The notes under the pieces: generated by a model
The model's input: only the letters and a program-made list of their open reading frames with translations
What the model was told of the DNA's origin: nothing
The model's database searches: none
Shown here: one piece after another, positions 62,646 through 64,000 of the stretch
How positions within the stretch are numbered: the stretch's first letter is position 1
Layout: each line of letters starts with the position of its first letter
Position numbers and translations under genes: made by a program
Assembly (NCBI GenBank): GCA_018242725.1
Contig: JAFEBI010000006.1
Coordinates: 134,539-198,538 of the forward strand
Length of the DNA stretch: 64,000 bases
Direction: 5' to 3'
From: Nitrospira sp.
GTDB lineage: Bacteria; Nitrospirota; Nitrospiria; Nitrospirales; Nitrospiraceae

Positions 62646-63075
62646 GGTCTGTTAACGCTACCGTACGCCATCCACGATCAACGCGAAGTTGAGGAACGTG
62701 ACGAACATGACATCGAGCGTGTCAAACCTCGAGAAGAGGCGGCGAACTCCCTTGAGCTGGCGGAATAACCGTTCGAGCTCATTGCGTCGTTTATACAGGG
62801 TGCGATCGTCGTTCCAGGGCACGCGGCGATTGTCCTTGGGGGGCACCACCGGCACAGACTCGAGTTCCACGGCCAACGCTCGCGTTTCATCGCCTTCATA
62901 CGCCCGATCCATTAACAAGGGAATGGGACATGGCCTTTTCCCGAAGCGCTGGAGCAGCGTGCGTCCCTCCGGGGCATCGTGGGCCTGACCCGGTGACAGG
63001 GCAAACGTCAGAGCCGTTCGAGCATTCGCGGCAACCAGATGAATCGTGGTGGTCCATCCGCCGCGGGAGAGGTGG
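62646..63075 (-). mobile_element. Truncated IS5-family element (3' part)
   Basis: The left end begins with a GGTCTGTTAACGCT-type terminal sequence next to the PilZ stop. The minus frame gives the C-terminal transposase (SRGGWTTTIHLVAANARTAL, ALSPGQAHDAPEGRTLL, LLMDRAYEGDETRALAVELE, RRNELERLFRQLKGVRRLFSRF). The N-terminal half is missing; the homology stops near 63075 where other DNA joins, so the element is dead. Confidence 0.8.
62658..63075 (-). pseudogene. Truncated IS5-family transposase
   Basis: The remaining frame covers the second and third catalytic regions (LLMDRAYEGDE with the Asp; ELERLFRQLKG with the Glu) and runs to a TAG at 62658. No start region is left. It is truncated by the join to unrelated sequence at about 63075. 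Confidence 0.8.
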
Positions 63076-63221
63076 TTCCGGTTATTTGGACAGTTTTTTT
63101 CAGTTCATCAGTGGTGCCTGGCCGGTTAGGGGCTACGCAGCGGTGGGCGGTGCAGGCTGGTTCTCACACTACACACGATCGGGCGTGCGTCGAGATTCTG
63201 ACAATAGGTGTGTAAATGGAA

Positions 63222-64000
63222 TCAGGCGGCGGTCCTCTTGGCCCGATCGATCCCATGACACTTCACACGGTCTGACCGACTCATCCTCCCGTCTATAAAC
63301 GGCACACCAGAGGCAACCAGCGGCAGCAACTCCGGGGCATTGAGTTTTCTCCACGAGGTCTCCGCCACCCGGAGCATTTTCCAGATGATGGCTTGAGCTC
63401 CTTCCACGCGTTTGTAGCGACGGGATGCGTCTGTGCGGAGCCGGACGGCAGCAAAGGGTGATTTCACGATGTTCGTTGTCCGCAGATGCCGCCAGTGCTC
63501 TTGAGGAAACGCATAGAACGTGACCATCCGGTCCCAGCCTCGTAGGAGTGTGTCGACGGCCTTCGGATCTGTCTTGCGATATGTACGGACGAAGGGATCT
63601 CGCTGTCGTTCACAGTCGGCCTGCGTCTCGGCATACGGCATCGCCTTGAGCATCTCGGCCGCCTGTGGTTGAACCTTCTTTGGCAGCGCATCGAGGACAT
63701 TGGTGAGTTTGTGGTTCCAACACCGTTGTTCTGCACCGGTCGGATGGGACTCACCCAAGGCTGCCCAGATCTCGAGATGTCCATCGGCCGCCGTCAGCTG
63801 CGGAAAGCGAAGTCCACGGCACTTGAGATTGCGCAGGAGCGTGAGCCAGCTTTCCTTACTCTCACGTTCACCGCTCTCGCACGCCAGCACGATCTTCTCT
63901 CCTGTGGTGAGTGCGCCCACGATCGTGAGGAGGGCGCTCTTGCGGTCCGCAATGCCTGCCTTCACGTAGAGGCGATCTGTACCGCTCACGATTTCTTGGA
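63222..64000 (-). CDS. IS256-family (Mutator-type) transposase, partial at window edge
   Basis: The frame stays open to the last base, so the N-terminus lies outside the window. The motifs DRLYVKAGIADRK, GEKIVLACESG, QRCWNHKLTNVLDALPKK and HLRTTNIVKSPFAAVRLRT match IS256-type transposases. The catalytic DDE triad is only partly inside. An unassigned 150-base stretch separates it from the IS5 fragment. Confidence 0.85.
   Translation of the reverse strand, partial: QEIVSGTDRLYVKAGIADRKSALLTIVGALTTGEKIVLACESGERESKESWLTLLRNLKCRGLRFPQLTAADGHLEIWAALGESHPTGAEQRCWNHKLTNVLDALPKKVQPQAAEMLKAMPYAETQADCERQRDPFVRTYRKTDPKAVDTLLRGWDRMVTFYAFPQEHWRHLRTTNIVKSPFAAVRLRTDASRRYKRVEGAQAIIWKMLRVAETSWRKLNAPELLPLVASGVPFIDGRMSRSDRVKCHGIDRAKRTAA

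Overview
The window is ordinary, gene-dense bacterial chromosome with a moderately high GC content. It carries a mobile or decayed patch at 36.2-39.5 kb and another at the right edge (62.6-64.0 kb). Gene content and protein style suggest a Gram-negative bacterium close to Nitrospira (phylum Nitrospirota): GatCAB amidotransferase genes spread through one operon, a TonB receptor, a PagL-like outer-membrane enzyme, an ECF sigma/anti-sigma pair, glycogen synthase and branching enzyme, DUF4403/DUF502/DUF971 proteins and a lipoprotein with two haem motifs. This placement is inference; no rRNA or other phylogenetic marker was compared. No tRNA, rRNA or CRISPR array was seen.

Layout. 0-5.2 kb: end of a phosphonopyruvate-decarboxylase-like gene, truA, a cell-wall amidase, a YacP-type NYN nuclease, a TatD hydrolase and DAHP synthase. 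5.3-8.8 kb: a probable metal-uptake group of a small His-rich secreted protein, a TonB-dependent receptor and a small TonB-C-like periplasmic protein. 9-13.8 kb: a coiled-coil membrane protein, a PAP2 phosphatase, a CobW GTPase and an acyltransferase-3/SGNH protein. 13.8-17.5 kb: sparse DNA with a 59-residue membrane protein, a CAAX-protease-related protein, a structured 600-base gap and the diheme lipoprotein. 17.7-25.3 kb, all minus strand: tadA, anti-sigma and sigma, a glycosyltransferase, TPR proteins, a lipoprotein, the PagL-like protein and a membrane protein. 25.4-36.2 kb: a two-domain SagB-type oxidoreductase with an unknown partner, VanZ, a receiver protein, a Tat-exported DUF882 peptidase, glgB, a permease, DUF4403 and a cupin.

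36.2-39.5 kb holds a live-looking RelE/Phd toxin-antitoxin pair with a palindromic operator, the decayed remains of an MNT-HEPN toxin-antitoxin pair, a CDF metal exporter and an intact 841-bp IS5-family element. The element sits exactly at the stop codon of the preceding gene and splits what looks like a tmk-holB-metG-hypothetical-CDF operon. 44.3-60.6 kb is a long plus-strand housekeeping run: DUF502, glmU, glmS, gatC, panD, gatA, DUF948, YtxH, gatB, eno, ftsB-like, era, mgtE, recO, DUF971, lipoprotein, glgA. The right edge has a lipoprotein, a LuxR regulator, a PilZ protein and nested IS5 and IS256 remnants.

The best candidates for new biology are a covarying palindromic repeat family (two copies, 8.2 and 48.5 kb), the SagB-like pair, the small-protein/TonB group, the diheme lipoprotein and the MNT-HEPN ruin. 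I found no complete, clearly undescribed multi-gene system.
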